Assembly (NCBI RefSeq): GCF_000365305.1
Contig: NZ_CM001841.1
Location: 3,195,120 to 3,259,119, forward strand
DNA: 64,000 nt
From: Dickeya dianthicola NCPPB 453
GTDB lineage: Bacteria; Pseudomonadota; Gammaproteobacteria; Enterobacterales; Enterobacteriaceae
Direction of reading: 5' to 3'
This document shows, one piece after another, positions 7,996 through 16,488 of this stretch. The position numbers and the translations under genes are program-made. How positions within the stretch are numbered: the stretch's first letter is position 1; every line of letters begins with the position of its first letter. The notes under the pieces are model-generated. The model worked only from the letters and a program-made list of their open reading frames with translations, made no database searches and was not told the DNA's origin.

Positions 7996-9560
7996 TCTAT
8001 TCCCCCTTGCCCATCCGGACAAGGGGCCGGGTCTTGCCCATCAAGGTTTTGCCCATCAAGGTTTTGCCAACAACAATCCTGGCTGCGCAGCACCTGCACC
8101 GCGCAAGCGATATCTGGCGCCAGCCAGCGGTCTTCCTGCCAGACAGCCACCTGCTGACGCAACTGCCGCCAGGCCAGTCGCGTGCCTGCACCCGCGTTAT
8201 CCGGGCCGAGAAAATCCAGCGCCTGCGCCGCCAGCAGATACTCAATAGCCAGCACCTGCCAGACGTTTTCACTCAGTTTAAGCAGCTTGAGTACCGCCGG
8301 GGTGCCCATGCTGAGATGGTCCTCCTGCAAGCCGGAGGTGACAAAGTTATCCACCACCGCGGGCTGCGCCAGTTGGCGGTTCTCGCCGCACAGCGACGCC
8401 GCAACATATTGGGCGATCATCATGCCGGAATTGACCCCCGGCTGGGCGACCAGAAACGGCGGCAACCCGCTGACCAGCGGATTGATCAAGCGGTCCAGCC
8501 GACGTTCCGCCACGCCCGCCAGTTCGCATAACGCCAGCGCCAGGCTGTCTGCCGCCAGCGCCACCGCTTCGCCATGCGGGTTCGCCTGCGATATCACCCG
8601 CCATTGTTCCGGCGTACCCAGCACCAGCGGGTTATCGGTGGCGGCATTCAGTTCCATCTCGATGCGTTGTGCCGACATCGCAAACTGATCGCGGCAGGCG
8701 CCATGAATTTGGGGGATGGATCGCAAACTCAGCGCATCTTGCGTGCGGATACCTTCGCTTTGGGCGATGATCCGGCTCCCGGCCAGCAGAGCGCGCACGC
8801 GTTGCCCGACCTGCTGAATACCCGCGCTCGGTTTCAACGCCAGCACTTCAGGGTCAAACGCCACGATCTGCCCGCGCAGCGCTTCAAAGCTCATCGCACC
8901 GGTCACATCGGCCCAGTCCAGTTGCCGCGCGGCGTTATCCAACGCCAGACAGGCCAGCCCGGTCATGCACGGCGTGCCGTTAACCAGCGACAGCCCGTCT
9001 TTTGCCCCCAGCGTCACCGGCATGAGGCCAATACGCGCCAACGCCTCCTGAGCGGGCAGCACTTGCCCTTGCAGTTCCACCTCGCCGACGCCGATCAACG
9101 CCAGCCCGATGTGCGCCATATGAGTGAGATAACCGACCGAGCCCTGCGACGGCACGCACGGCGTGACGCCCTGATTCAGCAGCGTCAGCAGCGCCTGCAC
9201 GATCTCGGGCTGAATCCCCGACTTGCCGTGGCTGTAATTGGCTACCGCCGCGCATAGAATGGCGCGCGTTTGTTCAACCGACAGCCGCGGCCCCACGCCG
9301 CAGGCGTGGCTCAGCAAGGTATTGCGCGACAGCCGCGCCAGGTCCGCCACCGGCAGCATCACATTGCATAACGCACCCAGCCCGGTGTTCACCCCATAGG
9401 CCAGCGTGTCGCTGGCCACTATCTGCTCAACAATGCGCCGCGACTGATGCATACGCCGCCAGGCCGCGTCGCTCAGGCTCAGGCGCGCGCCGTGGCGCGC
9501 CACCTGCACCAGTTCATGCCAGACCAGCGGGGCGTCCCCCCAGCAAATCTCAGTGTTCAT
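7974..9560 (-). CDS. Histidine ammonia-lyase paralogue lacking the MIO triplet
   Basis: A 528-residue member of the aromatic amino acid lyase superfamily, clearly related to HutH (YGVNTGLG, LSHACGVG, NGTPCMTG, AATDNPLV, GLQEDHLSMG all align). The cofactor site reads GSVGYLTHMAH (residues 140-150) where HutH has [14 protein letters not shown]: exactly three residues, Ala-Ser-Gly, are missing, so MIO cannot form. The active-site Tyr in QDPYS is Leu277 and the Phe in GGNFHAE is Pro328; Tyr55 and Glu413 are kept. The frame is intact with a strong GGAGG ribosome site, 9 bp after the ABC ATPase gene, as last gene of the transporter operon. It may be a binding or regulatory pseudoenzyme, or use other chemistry; standard annotation as HutH would mislead. 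The C-terminal tail carries a short repeat. Confidence 0.85.
   Translation of the reverse strand: MNTEICWGDAPLVWHELVQVARHGARLSLSDAAWRRMHQSRRIVEQIVASDTLAYGVNTGLGALCNVMLPVADLARLSRNTLLSHACGVGPRLSVEQTRAILCAAVANYSHGKSGIQPEIVQALLTLLNQGVTPCVPSQGSVGYLTHMAHIGLALIGVGEVELQGQVLPAQEALARIGLMPVTLGAKDGLSLVNGTPCMTGLACLALDNAARQLDWADVTGAMSFEALRGQIVAFDPEVLALKPSAGIQQVGQRVRALLAGSRIIAQSEGIRTQDALSLRSIPQIHGACRDQFAMSAQRIEMELNAATDNPLVLGTPEQWRVISQANPHGEAVALAADSLALALCELAGVAERRLDRLINPLVSGLPPFLVAQPGVNSGMMIAQYVAASLCGENRQLAQPAVVDNFVTSGLQEDHLSMGTPAVLKLLKLSENVWQVLAIEYLLAAQALDFLGPDNAGAGTRLAWRQLRQQVAVWQEDRWLAPDIACAVQVLRSQDCCWQNLDGQNLDGQDPAPCPDGQGGIDQKRPNS
8034..8063. repeat. Tandem 15-bp repeat in the hutH paralogue 3' end
   Basis: TTGCCCATCAAGGTT occurs twice in direct succession and begins a third time. 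On the minus strand it encodes the repeated pentapeptide QNLDG in the C-terminal tail (about residues 499-508), outside the conserved lyase fold. Confidence 0.85.
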
Positions 9561-9569
9561 GCCGTCCTC

Positions 9570-10352
9570 CTATACTGTCTGGTGACTGGCGATAAATTGC
9601 TGAAAACGCGGCGAGCTGTCGCCGGCGAACATGGCATCAGGCGCGCCTTCGCAGTCAATCCGCCCCTGATGCATAAACACCACCCGACTGGACACGTGAC
9701 GGGCGAATCCCATTTCATGGGTGACCACCAGCATGGTGCGCCCCTCCTCGGCCAGCCCGCGCATCACTTTCAGCACGTCGCCGACCAGTTCCGGATCCAG
9801 CGCCGAGGTCGGTTCATCGAACAGCATGACCTCCGGCTCCATCGACAGCGCCCGGGCGATCGCTACCCGCTGCTGTTGACCGCCGGAGAGCTGCGTCGGA
9901 TAAAAATGCCGCCGTTCATACAGCCCGACTTTCGCCAGCAAGGCTTCGGCCTGCCCGACGCACTCGGCGCGCGAGCGCCTGAGAATATGCAACGGCCCTT
10001 CAATCACGTTTTGCAGCACCGTCATGTGGCTCCACAGATTGAAGTTCTGAAACACCATGCCCAGCCGGGTACGCAGCCGCTCAACCTGACGCCGGTCGGC
10101 CGCGACCTGATAGCCCAGTTTATGGCGCTTCATCAGGATCATTTCACCGCTGACGGCGACCGTACCGGCGTCCGGCGTTTCCAGCAGATTGATGCAGCGC
10201 AAAAAGGTGCTTTTGCCCGACCCGCTGGCGCCCAGCAGCGAAATTACCTCGCCTCGGCGCGCATCCAGCGAGATACCGTTGAGCACCTCAAGCGTACCGA
10301 ATGATTTGCGGATATCGATCATCGATAACGTGATGGGGGCGGTTTTATTCAT
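9570..10352 (-). CDS. Histidine/polar amino acid ABC transporter ATP-binding protein (HisP-like)
   Basis: A 260-residue cytoplasmic ATPase for amino acid import. Walker [11 protein letters not shown]-loop [13 protein letters not shown], signature [15 protein letters not shown], Walker B VMLFDEP and the switch [14 protein letters not shown] are all present. The sequence is strikingly like enterobacterial HisP ([28 protein letters not shown]). The ATG at 10352 overlaps the end of the preceding permease gene by 8 bp, and a GGGAGAG ribosome site lies in front. Upstream extension of the frame is shadow. Part of the operon SBP - permease - permease - ATPase - HutH paralogue under a HutC-type operator. 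Histidine or urocanate-like substrates are likely but inferred. Confidence 0.93.
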   Translation of the reverse strand: MNKTAPITLSMIDIRKSFGTLEVLNGISLDARRGEVISLLGASGSGKSTFLRCINLLETPDAGTVAVSGEMILMKRHKLGYQVAADRRQVERLRTRLGMVFQNFNLWSHMTVLQNVIEGPLHILRRSRAECVGQAEALLAKVGLYERRHFYPTQLSGGQQQRVAIARALSMEPEVMLFDEPTSALDPELVGDVLKVMRGLAEEGRTMLVVTHEMGFARHVSSRVVFMHQGRIDCEGAPDAMFAGDSSPRFQQFIASHQTV

Positions 10353-11061
10353 GCTCTCTCCCGGAAGATGTCGGCACGGCGGCCAGATTTGGCGACAACG
10401 CGCGTTCCAGCCAGGCAAATACCCTGACAATAATGAAATTCAGCAACAGGTAGATCAGCGCGGCGCAGACAAACACCTCCAGCGAGCGATAGGTACGCTG
10501 GATTACCTGTTGCGCCACGCCGGTGACATCCCACACCGTCACCAGGCTGGCCAGCGCGGTGGATTTGATCAGCAAAATCGCCTCGGTCGACCAGGCGGGC
10601 AGCGCGTGACGCAACGCAACCGGCGCGATAATGCGGCGCAGCAGCAGCCAGCGCGACATGCCGCACGCCAGACCGGCTTCAATCTGCCCGGCGGGCACGG
10701 ATAACAGCGCCCCGCGCAGAATTTCCGCGGTATAACCGGCGGTGCATAACGCCAGCGCCGCCACCGCACAACTGAACGGATCGCGCAACACCGGCCAGAA
10801 CAGACTGTCGCGCACCACGCTGAACTGCCCCAGCCCGTAATAGACCAGAAACAGCTGAATCAGCAGCGGCGTGCCGCGAAAAACCAGCATATAAAGACGG
10901 GCAAACCCGCTCAGCGGCCAGATACGGCTGACCCGCATCGCCACCAGCAGCACCGAGAGCGCCGCGCCCACCGCGAACGAGGAAAAAAACAGCCCCAGCG
11001 TCACCGGCAGCGCCGACAGTAATCGCAGAAACGTCTGCGTCAGAAAGGCGATATCGATCAT
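10345..11061 (-). CDS. Amino acid ABC transporter permease (HisM-like)
   Basis: A 238-residue inner-membrane permease of the His/Glu/Gln/Arg/opine family. About five hydrophobic segments; the coupling-loop motif [27 protein letters not shown] and the [21 protein letters not shown] pattern are typical. [16 protein letters not shown] marks the usual loop after the third segment. Its start codon overlaps the stop of the preceding permease gene (ATGA at 11058-11061), so translation is coupled. It forms a heterodimer with the next protein and docks the HisP-like ATPase. Confidence 0.92.
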   Translation of the reverse strand: MIDIAFLTQTFLRLLSALPVTLGLFFSSFAVGAALSVLLVAMRVSRIWPLSGFARLYMLVFRGTPLLIQLFLVYYGLGQFSVVRDSLFWPVLRDPFSCAVAALALCTAGYTAEILRGALLSVPAGQIEAGLACGMSRWLLLRRIIAPVALRHALPAWSTEAILLIKSTALASLVTVWDVTGVAQQVIQRTYRSLEVFVCAALIYLLLNFIIVRVFAWLERALSPNLAAVPTSSGREHE

Positions 11062-11780
11062 GACGGCTCCTGCGGCGTTTTACGGTGATAAGGCTGGGAC
11101 AAGGTCCGCTCCAGACGGGCAAACGCGGTATTGGAAAACACGGTCAGAATCAGATAGAGAGCCGCGCCGGTGAGGTAAAACAGGAAATAGTCGCGGGTCG
11201 AGCCGGCCGCCATCTGGCTGGCGCGCATCAGTTCGATAATGCCGGTTACCGACACCAGCGCCGAATCCTTCAGGCTCATCTGCCAGACGTTGGACAACCC
11301 CGGCAGAGCAAAGCGCATCACCTGCGGCAGCAGAATCCGCCACCCGATGCGCCAGCGCGGCATGCCCATCGCGCGGGCGGCCTCCAGTTCGCCGCTATTT
11401 ACGGCCAGGCGGGCCGCACGATACACCTCCCCCTGATACGACGCCGAAATCAGGCCAATCGCCAGCGCGCCGATCAGGAAAGGCGGCAGTTCGATAAATC
11501 CGTCGGCCCCAAACCAGCGCCCGACCTGCGTCAGCACGCCGGAACCGCCAAAATAGAACAGATAAATAATCAACAGTTCGGGGATACCGCGAAATACGAC
11601 GGAATAGCTCTCCCCGGCCACGCGCCACAGTCGGCGCGTGGACAGTTTGGCCGCGGCGACCGCCGCGCCGACCAAGGCGCCGATCAGCAACGCCGCCATC
11701 GTCAGGCACAAGGTGGTCAGCGCGGCCATTGCCAGCAGGCCGCCCCACCCCTGATCGCTGAAATCTAACAGGGCCAGCAT
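11058..11780 (-). CDS. Amino acid ABC transporter permease (HisQ-like)
   Basis: A 240-residue membrane permease, partner of the HisM-like protein. It has the FRGIPELLIIYLFYFGG loop, the EAA-type motif GEVYRAARLAVNSGELEAARAMG and the MSLKDSALVSVTGI segment seen in HisQ/ArtQ proteins. It starts 15 bp after the binding-protein gene on the same strand. Same operon and same presumed HutC control as its neighbours. Confidence 0.92.
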   Translation of the reverse strand: MLALLDFSDQGWGGLLAMAALTTLCLTMAALLIGALVGAAVAAAKLSTRRLWRVAGESYSVVFRGIPELLIIYLFYFGGSGVLTQVGRWFGADGFIELPPFLIGALAIGLISASYQGEVYRAARLAVNSGELEAARAMGMPRWRIGWRILLPQVMRFALPGLSNVWQMSLKDSALVSVTGIIELMRASQMAAGSTRDYFLFYLTGAALYLILTVFSNTAFARLERTLSQPYHRKTPQEPS

Positions 11781-11795
11781 ACCGTTTCCTCAATC

Positions 11796-12653
11796 TCAGG
11801 GGGTGACATCCGTTTTGAACCACTTCTCGCTGAGCGTTTTCACCGTTCCGTCCGCCAGCGCGGTCTTGATAGCCGCATCGAATTTGGCCTTCAATTCCGG
11901 ATCGCTTTTCCGAAAGCCCAGCGCCTCTCCCTCTCCCCAGATGGGCCCGGTCAGTTGCGGGCCGCCCAGGGTCAGGTTGTTGTTTTCCGGTTTGCCGATG
12001 ATCGAATTGGCAAAAGTGACATCGTCAAACACCGCATCGATGCGCCCTGCCTGCAAATCGAGAATGGCGTCGGCGGACGCGGTGTACTCACGCACGGTGG
12101 CGACATCCCGGAAGTAACTGTCGATGAAAGGCGTATAAACGGTGCCGGAGGCGATGCCGATGGTTTTGCCCTGCAACGCGCGGCGCAGGTTGGCTACCGC
12201 CGGCTTAATCTGGGCGGGATCACTCGCCAGTTTAATCATCGTTTTATCCGCCTCGACGGGCAGCGCCAGCTTGCCTTTGACGGTAATAAAACTGGCTGGC
12301 GTCGATGCGTAAGGCAGCGAGAACGCCACCACCTGCTTACGCTCCGGGGTAATCACGATGGCGTCCATCATCACGTCGAACTTACCGGCCTGTAGACCGG
12401 CTATCATGCCGTCCCAGTTCTGTACCACCAGCTTGCACTGGATGTTCATCCGCTGGCACAGGAGAGTCATCAGTTCCGGCTCAAACCCACCCAGCTTGCC
12501 GCCCGGCAAGGTCAGATTCCAGGGTTCGTAACTGCCTTCCGTCGCGATAGTCACCGACTTCCACTCTTTAGCCTGCACGCCTGCGCAGAATGCCGCCGCC
12601 GCGCCCACGACACATACCGCCATCACCGATCGAAAAAATCTGTTCTTCTTCAT
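11796..12653 (-). CDS. Periplasmic amino acid-binding protein (HisJ/ArgT family)
   Basis: A 285-residue family-3 solute-binding protein, first gene of the ABC operon. A signal peptide with basic start MKKNRFFRS and hydrophobic core ends at about AGVQA (residue 28). The mature part follows the HisJ/LAO pattern: ATEGSYEPWNLTLPGGKLGGFEPEL, VVQNWDGMIAGLQAGKFD, TPERKQVVAFSLPY, and DAVFDDV in the second lobe. The ATG at 12653 is preceded by GGGGGAAGG, better than the upstream start in frame. The binding pocket resembles basic amino acid binders, but the ligand is not proven. A HutC-type operator lies 35 bp upstream. Confidence 0.93.
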   Translation of the reverse strand: MKKNRFFRSVMAVCVVGAAAAFCAGVQAKEWKSVTIATEGSYEPWNLTLPGGKLGGFEPELMTLLCQRMNIQCKLVVQNWDGMIAGLQAGKFDVMMDAIVITPERKQVVAFSLPYASTPASFITVKGKLALPVEADKTMIKLASDPAQIKPAVANLRRALQGKTIGIASGTVYTPFIDSYFRDVATVREYTASADAILDLQAGRIDAVFDDVTFANSIIGKPENNNLTLGGPQLTGPIWGEGEALGFRKSDPELKAKFDAAIKTALADGTVKTLSEKWFKTDVTP

Positions 12654-12688
12654 GCCTTCCCCCTGATGTTTAACCGCCAAAGTCATTA

Positions 12689-12702
12689 CATGTATATACA
12701 AC
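12689..12702. promoter_or_regulatory. HutC-type operator of the ABC transporter operon
   Basis: CATGTATATACAAC, a variant of CTTGTCTATACAAG retaining the TGTATATACA core, 35 bp upstream of the binding-protein start. It would place the transporter and the MIO-less lyase in the HutC regulon. Confidence 0.6.
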
Positions 12703-12893
12703 ATTAATTAAGCAGCAAAATCCGGGCCATAATGTAAATCGACAGCTACATCAGCCCAATCCCGCCCAGCGGCGGCAATCAGAGAACGACAAGCCATCAG
12801 AAAAACACCTTCGGGGATACGCCGCACAACGGCGGTGCTCAATTCACCGTGGCAGCGCCCAATTATTGTGCATCAGGACAACCTACAGACGGG

Positions 12894-13442
12894 TTATCGT
12901 GCGTGAATCGCCGTCAGGAGCAAAACGGCGTTTTCGTCGTCAGGCGTCCAGCACGCCCCCGACGACCGCCACCAGGCACCCTCTCCGCTCGTCAATCGGT
13001 GTGTGTCGGTACGCCAGTGCCCTGCCAGTACGTAGGCTACACCGGCCGTATCCGGCGTCCACGACGTCGTACCGCTGACCACCGTGACCTCCGCCCGACA
13101 GCAGCGACGATCAACCATGATATTGAAGTCCAGACTGACCCCGCCGCACAGCCGGGCGCTGATGGCCTGCTCGCCGGCGAAGGCGAACGGCTGATGCAGC
13201 GTCAGCCGGTGCCGCCAGCCGTCGCCGCACAGATCCACGCCGTCGCCGGACAGCAGAGCGATCACCCGATCTACGCCGGGAAAACAGGAAAAATCGCCAT
13301 CGCGCTCGATAGTGGCGATACTGGCGCGCCAGGCAAAATCGCCGTCGGGTTCGTCTGACGGTATCCGGCAAATTTCCCGGGTTTCGCCGCCGCCGTTTTT
13401 CCAGCGGCTGACCGGCAACGTCTCCAGACTAAATATGTGCAT
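12894..13442 (-). CDS. hutD: HutD family protein
   Basis: A 182-residue protein with the HutD hallmarks: N-terminal WKNGGGETREICR, FAWRASIATIERDGDFSCFPGVDR, and a beta-rich cupin-like body. In Pseudomonas HutD is not an enzyme of the pathway but tunes the level of hut expression; how it works is not settled. Its ATG shares one base with the hutF stop codon (TGATG), so the two are translationally coupled. A GTG one codon upstream is possible but less likely. Confidence 0.9.
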   Translation of the reverse strand: MHIFSLETLPVSRWKNGGGETREICRIPSDEPDGDFAWRASIATIERDGDFSCFPGVDRVIALLSGDGVDLCGDGWRHRLTLHQPFAFAGEQAISARLCGGVSLDFNIMVDRRCCRAEVTVVSGTTSWTPDTAGVAYVLAGHWRTDTHRLTSGEGAWWRSSGACWTPDDENAVLLLTAIHAR

Positions 13443-14806
13443 CACAGCACCGCCTGCAACGTTTTCATGACATCGATAAACCGGGCGTCAACCTCCTCGT
13501 CCAGCGCGTGCCGCCCGTCTTCGATGACCGGTTTGCCCGCCACCCACACCTCGCGGATCTGCTGACTCCCGCCGGCAAACAGCCAGCGGTTGAGTAGGCT
13601 GTCGTCAGGAACCGCGCTTAGCAAGGCGTCTTCGCGCAACACCAACCAGTCGGCGCGCCAGCCCGCGCTCAGTTCGCCGACCGGCACCCGGCAGGCCTGG
13701 GCGCCGCCCTGCAACGCCTGACGATACAGCAGGCTGCCTACCGCCGGTTGCTGTGCGGTCGCCACCCGGTTACGACGGCGATCGCGCAGCCGCTGGCCGT
13801 ATTCCAGCCAGCGCAGTTCCTCCAGCACATTCAGCGACACATGGCTGTCGGAGCCGATGCCCCAGCGCCCGCCCTGCGCCACGTAACGGTCGAGCGGGAA
13901 AATGCCGTCGCCGAGATTGGCTTCGGTGGTCGGGCACAATCCGGCCACCGCCAGGCTGCCGGCCAGCCGGTTCAGTTCCTGTTCATCCAGATGGGTGGCA
14001 TGCACCAAACACCAGCGGGCATCCACCGCAAAGCGGTTGAACAGCCACTGCACCGGGCGTTCGCCGCTCCAGCTCAGGCAATCGTCCACCTCTTTTTGCT
14101 GCTCGGCGATATGGATATGCACCGGCAGGCTGTTGTCGGCGGCTTCCAGCACATCTTCCATCTGGTTGTGGCTGACCGCGCGCAGCGAGTGAAAACACAG
14201 CCCGTGATTGAGCAACGGATAAGGCTGAATCAGCGCCGCCAGTGTTTCCTGCTGGCGCAGGTAATGGTCTACATCCTGAATAAAACGCGCCTGCCCCGGC
14301 TGCGGCGGCTGTGCGCCAAACCCGCTGTAGCTGTAAAGTACCGGCAGCAGCGTCTGGCCGATGCCGACCCGCTGCGCCGCCGCCAGCAAATGACGCAACA
14401 TGTCATGCTGGCGGTACGGCTTACCGTGCGGGTCGTGATGCAGGTAATGAAATTCCGCCACCTGGCTGTAGCCGCCCTTAAGCATCTCGATATATAGCCG
14501 GGTGGCGATCACCCCGACCTGTTCCGGCGTCAGGTTCGCCACCAGGCGGTACATCAGGTCGCGCCAGGTCCAGAAACTGTCCTGCGGATCACCCGCCACC
14601 TCGGCCAGCCCAGCCATCGCGCGCTGAAAAGCGTGCGAATGCAGATTGACCATCGACGGCAACACAATGCCGGTTAGCCGCTGCGCGCCTTCCGGCCCAG
14701 CATTCGGCGTGACGGATTGCAAATACCCCAGTTCATCCACTTCCAGACGCACATTGCGCGCCATTCCCTGCGGCAGCAACGCGCGCGCGGCAAAATAAAC
14801 GGACAT
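13442..14806 (-). CDS. hutF: Formimidoylglutamate deiminase
   Basis: Fourth step in the five-step pathway: hydrolyses N-formimidoyl-L-glutamate to N-formyl-L-glutamate and ammonia. The 454-residue amidohydrolase has the metal-binding pattern LHSHAFQ (His56, His58), HIHIAEQ, LVHATHLDEQE and GSDSHVS. Together with HutG it defines the deiminase branch used by Pseudomonas rather than the one-step HutG of Klebsiella-type pathways. First gene of hutFD, with a double HutC-type site 34 bp upstream. Confidence 0.95.
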   Translation of the reverse strand: MSVYFAARALLPQGMARNVRLEVDELGYLQSVTPNAGPEGAQRLTGIVLPSMVNLHSHAFQRAMAGLAEVAGDPQDSFWTWRDLMYRLVANLTPEQVGVIATRLYIEMLKGGYSQVAEFHYLHHDPHGKPYRQHDMLRHLLAAAQRVGIGQTLLPVLYSYSGFGAQPPQPGQARFIQDVDHYLRQQETLAALIQPYPLLNHGLCFHSLRAVSHNQMEDVLEAADNSLPVHIHIAEQQKEVDDCLSWSGERPVQWLFNRFAVDARWCLVHATHLDEQELNRLAGSLAVAGLCPTTEANLGDGIFPLDRYVAQGGRWGIGSDSHVSLNVLEELRWLEYGQRLRDRRRNRVATAQQPAVGSLLYRQALQGGAQACRVPVGELSAGWRADWLVLREDALLSAVPDDSLLNRWLFAGGSQQIREVWVAGKPVIEDGRHALDEEVDARFIDVMKTLQAVL

Positions 14807-14839
14807 AGCGAAATCCTGTCGGTGATTGTCATTAACGAT

Positions 14840-14864
14840 ATTGTATAGACATATCTATACACCA
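14840..14864. promoter_or_regulatory. Double HutC-type operator in front of hutF
   Basis: TTGTATAGACA is followed directly by ATCTATACACC; the two TATA centres are 12 bp apart. Each half resembles one orientation of the CTTGTCTATACAAG consensus. It lies 34 bp upstream of the hutF ATG. Confidence 0.65.
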
Positions 14865-15111
14865 AAATCCAGCCGCGCATGACATAAGGCTTTTTTATTC
14901 CGCAACAAAAACGGGTGGAGCAGTTGTGTTAAATGTCAATCATGGAGGGCGCTTAATAGATGCACAACTGTTGTAAACGATGAATGTCGGCTATGAGCGA
15001 AAAGCAGAAATTCACTTTTCGCTCACTCACCGGCAAATAAAAAATGGTTGAATGGAAAGTCGGGATGTACTAGGGCAGTTTGTTTGTGAAGTCAGTAACA
15101 CGTTTTCCGGA
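14865..15111. other. Non-coding junction stretch at the left end of the island
   Basis: No convincing gene is present. A hairpin GAGCGAAAAG (14995-15004) / CTTTTCGCTC (15015-15024) is the main structure. Base composition changes from GC-rich hut DNA to AT-richer DNA in this stretch, so the left boundary of the accessory island probably lies here. Confidence 0.5.
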
Positions 15112-15261
15112 TTACATAAAAAGAGCCCGGTGTAAGCGGACAATATAATCTGCATCCGGATTTGAGCGTTTATCGCCCATGCGCTCCTGTATTGCCTGAA
15201 CTGCAATATCCCGGCGGGCTGACAGCCGTGCTTTTTCCTTTGCGGCGAGTGCAGACTCCAT
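15112..15261 (-). CDS. Unidentified 49-residue ORF at the island edge
   Basis: A short charged reading frame beginning MESALAAKEKARLSARRD and ending VRLHRALFM, with helical, Lys/Arg/Glu-rich composition that looks protein-like rather than random. The same frame stays open 11 codons further upstream without another ATG, into the 3' end of the truncated reductase gene. It could be the tail of a mobile-element gene joined to that fragment. I do not recognise the family. Confidence 0.35.
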   Translation of the reverse strand: MESALAAKEKARLSARRDIAVQAIQERMGDKRSNPDADYIVRLHRALFM

Positions 15262-15265
15262 TTCG

Positions 15266-15697
15266 TCATATGTGAGCGAGAGAGTCTGAACCTATCGCAT
15301 TCCACGCCTTAACCAGCGGACGGTTAAGGCGATGCGCCACCCACAGGCTTTCAACCTGACCATCTGAGAACGTATCAATGTTCCCATCGCGATGTGGATA
15401 ATAGTTTGACGTATCAGCAACGATAACATGCTGGGGTAATTTCCTTATCAGAGGCGCAATATCCGCAAGCTTTGCCATAGGTATGGACAGAATGACAACC
15501 TGTGCATCCTGTATTGCACTGGCGGCATCGGCTGCTACAGCGCCCGTTTCAAGCACGTCGGAGTCTATCGTTTCCGGTCCGCGTGAATTTGCGACCTTAA
15601 CGCAATAACCGGCAGATGCAAGACTGTGGGCAAGCGTTTTACCAATATGGCCGGTTCCCAGAATAGCAATCCGTACCTTTTCATTATTTATCATCAT
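15266..15697 (-). pseudogene. Truncated F420-type NADP-dependent reductase
   Basis: A 143-residue frame whose N-terminal half parallels the intact neighbour at 15710-16459: ILGTGHIGKTLAHSLASAG, VANSRGPETI, ADTSNYYPHRDG and NRPLVKAWNAI align closely. It stops at GSDSLAHI, where the neighbour continues for about 110 residues. The nucleotide-binding Rossmann part is therefore present but the C-terminal catalytic/dimerisation half is lost. The start lies 12 bp after its neighbour, suggesting an ancient tandem duplication, later cut when foreign DNA joined. Probably non-functional. Confidence 0.75.
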
Positions 15698-15709
15698 TCC
15701 CCTTTTTAC

Positions 15710-16459
15710 TCAGTCCGTTACTGCGCGATTACGTTTGACGATAACATCATGAGTGAGTTCATCGCCTGCAGACGTGAACTCCCTTATCAACTCATCTCTG
15801 TTCAGTGGAGCGCGTTTTTTATCAGCTGCCTGAAGGGCCGCTTCAAGTTGTGCGGCGTTTAGCTCAGTGCAGTAGGCTGGCGTACCGGGCTGCTGCCGCC
15901 ATGATTCGCTGAGCGTTCCGGCGTCTACTGCATCGAAACCGGTCTGATTTACCAGTTCCAGCGCAACTGATTTTGCTGTCGGACTGTCGCCGGCAACCGG
16001 AATAGCGATACGTGACGGAGAACCGGCAGCAAGCCCTTTCTCTTTAAGCGTCTCGGACAGCACTGCGTTCCAGGCTTTGATCAGAGGGCGGTTAACTATT
16101 CCACTGGCGTACACTTCACTGGCGTACACGCTTTCAGGTTTGCCTTCACGGATATCCTGAATATCCCCGTCGCGGAAGGGGTAGTAATTAGACGTATCAA
16201 TGACAATCACGTTGTCCGGAACGGATCTTAAAAGCTCAGCCAAATCAGCATGCTTATCAAAGGGTGTGGAAAGGATAATAAGATCGACTTCGCGCACAGC
16301 CTCCTGCCGTTCGACCGCTACAGCACCCACCTTTCGCGCCAGCTCTGCAATCGTTTCCGGACCTCTTGAGTTCGCAATTTTAACTACATGGCCCTTTTCG
16401 GAGAGCTTGTGTGCCAGCGTCGCACCAATGTTTCCGGCGCCAATAATGCCTATTTTCAT
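15710..16459 (-). CDS. NADPH-dependent F420 reductase-like oxidoreductase
   Basis: A 249-residue protein with an N-terminal Rossmann motif GIIGAGNIGATLAHKL and NSRGPETI, the pattern of the F420-dependent NADP reductase / pyrroline-carboxylate-reductase-like group. Enterobacteria do not make F420, so the real reaction is probably a different NADP-linked reduction. A 15-bp tandem duplication (16102-16131) repeats the peptide VYAS near residue 112-121, lengthening a loop before NRPLIKAWNA. It lies 29 bp after the MarR gene on the same strand and is likely its target. Confidence 0.8.
   Translation of the reverse strand: MKIGIIGAGNIGATLAHKLSEKGHVVKIANSRGPETIAELARKVGAVAVERQEAVREVDLIILSTPFDKHADLAELLRSVPDNVIVIDTSNYYPFRDGDIQDIREGKPESVYASEVYASGIVNRPLIKAWNAVLSETLKEKGLAAGSPSRIAIPVAGDSPTAKSVALELVNQTGFDAVDAGTLSESWRQQPGTPAYCTELNAAQLEAALQAADKKRAPLNRDELIREFTSAGDELTHDVIVKRNRAVTD
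16102..16131. repeat. 15-bp tandem duplication inside the reductase gene
   Basis: CACTGGCGTACACTT is followed directly by CACTGGCGTACACGC. The reading frame is kept and five residues are duplicated. The truncated paralogue lacks this insertion. Confidence 0.85.
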
Positions 16460-16488
16460 ATAAATACCTTTTGTCTGAGTGGGAGATG

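Noticed and set aside
9447-12395. + strand frames opposite the ABC operon
   Set aside because: Antisense to well-defined transporter genes with conserved motifs; no independent support.
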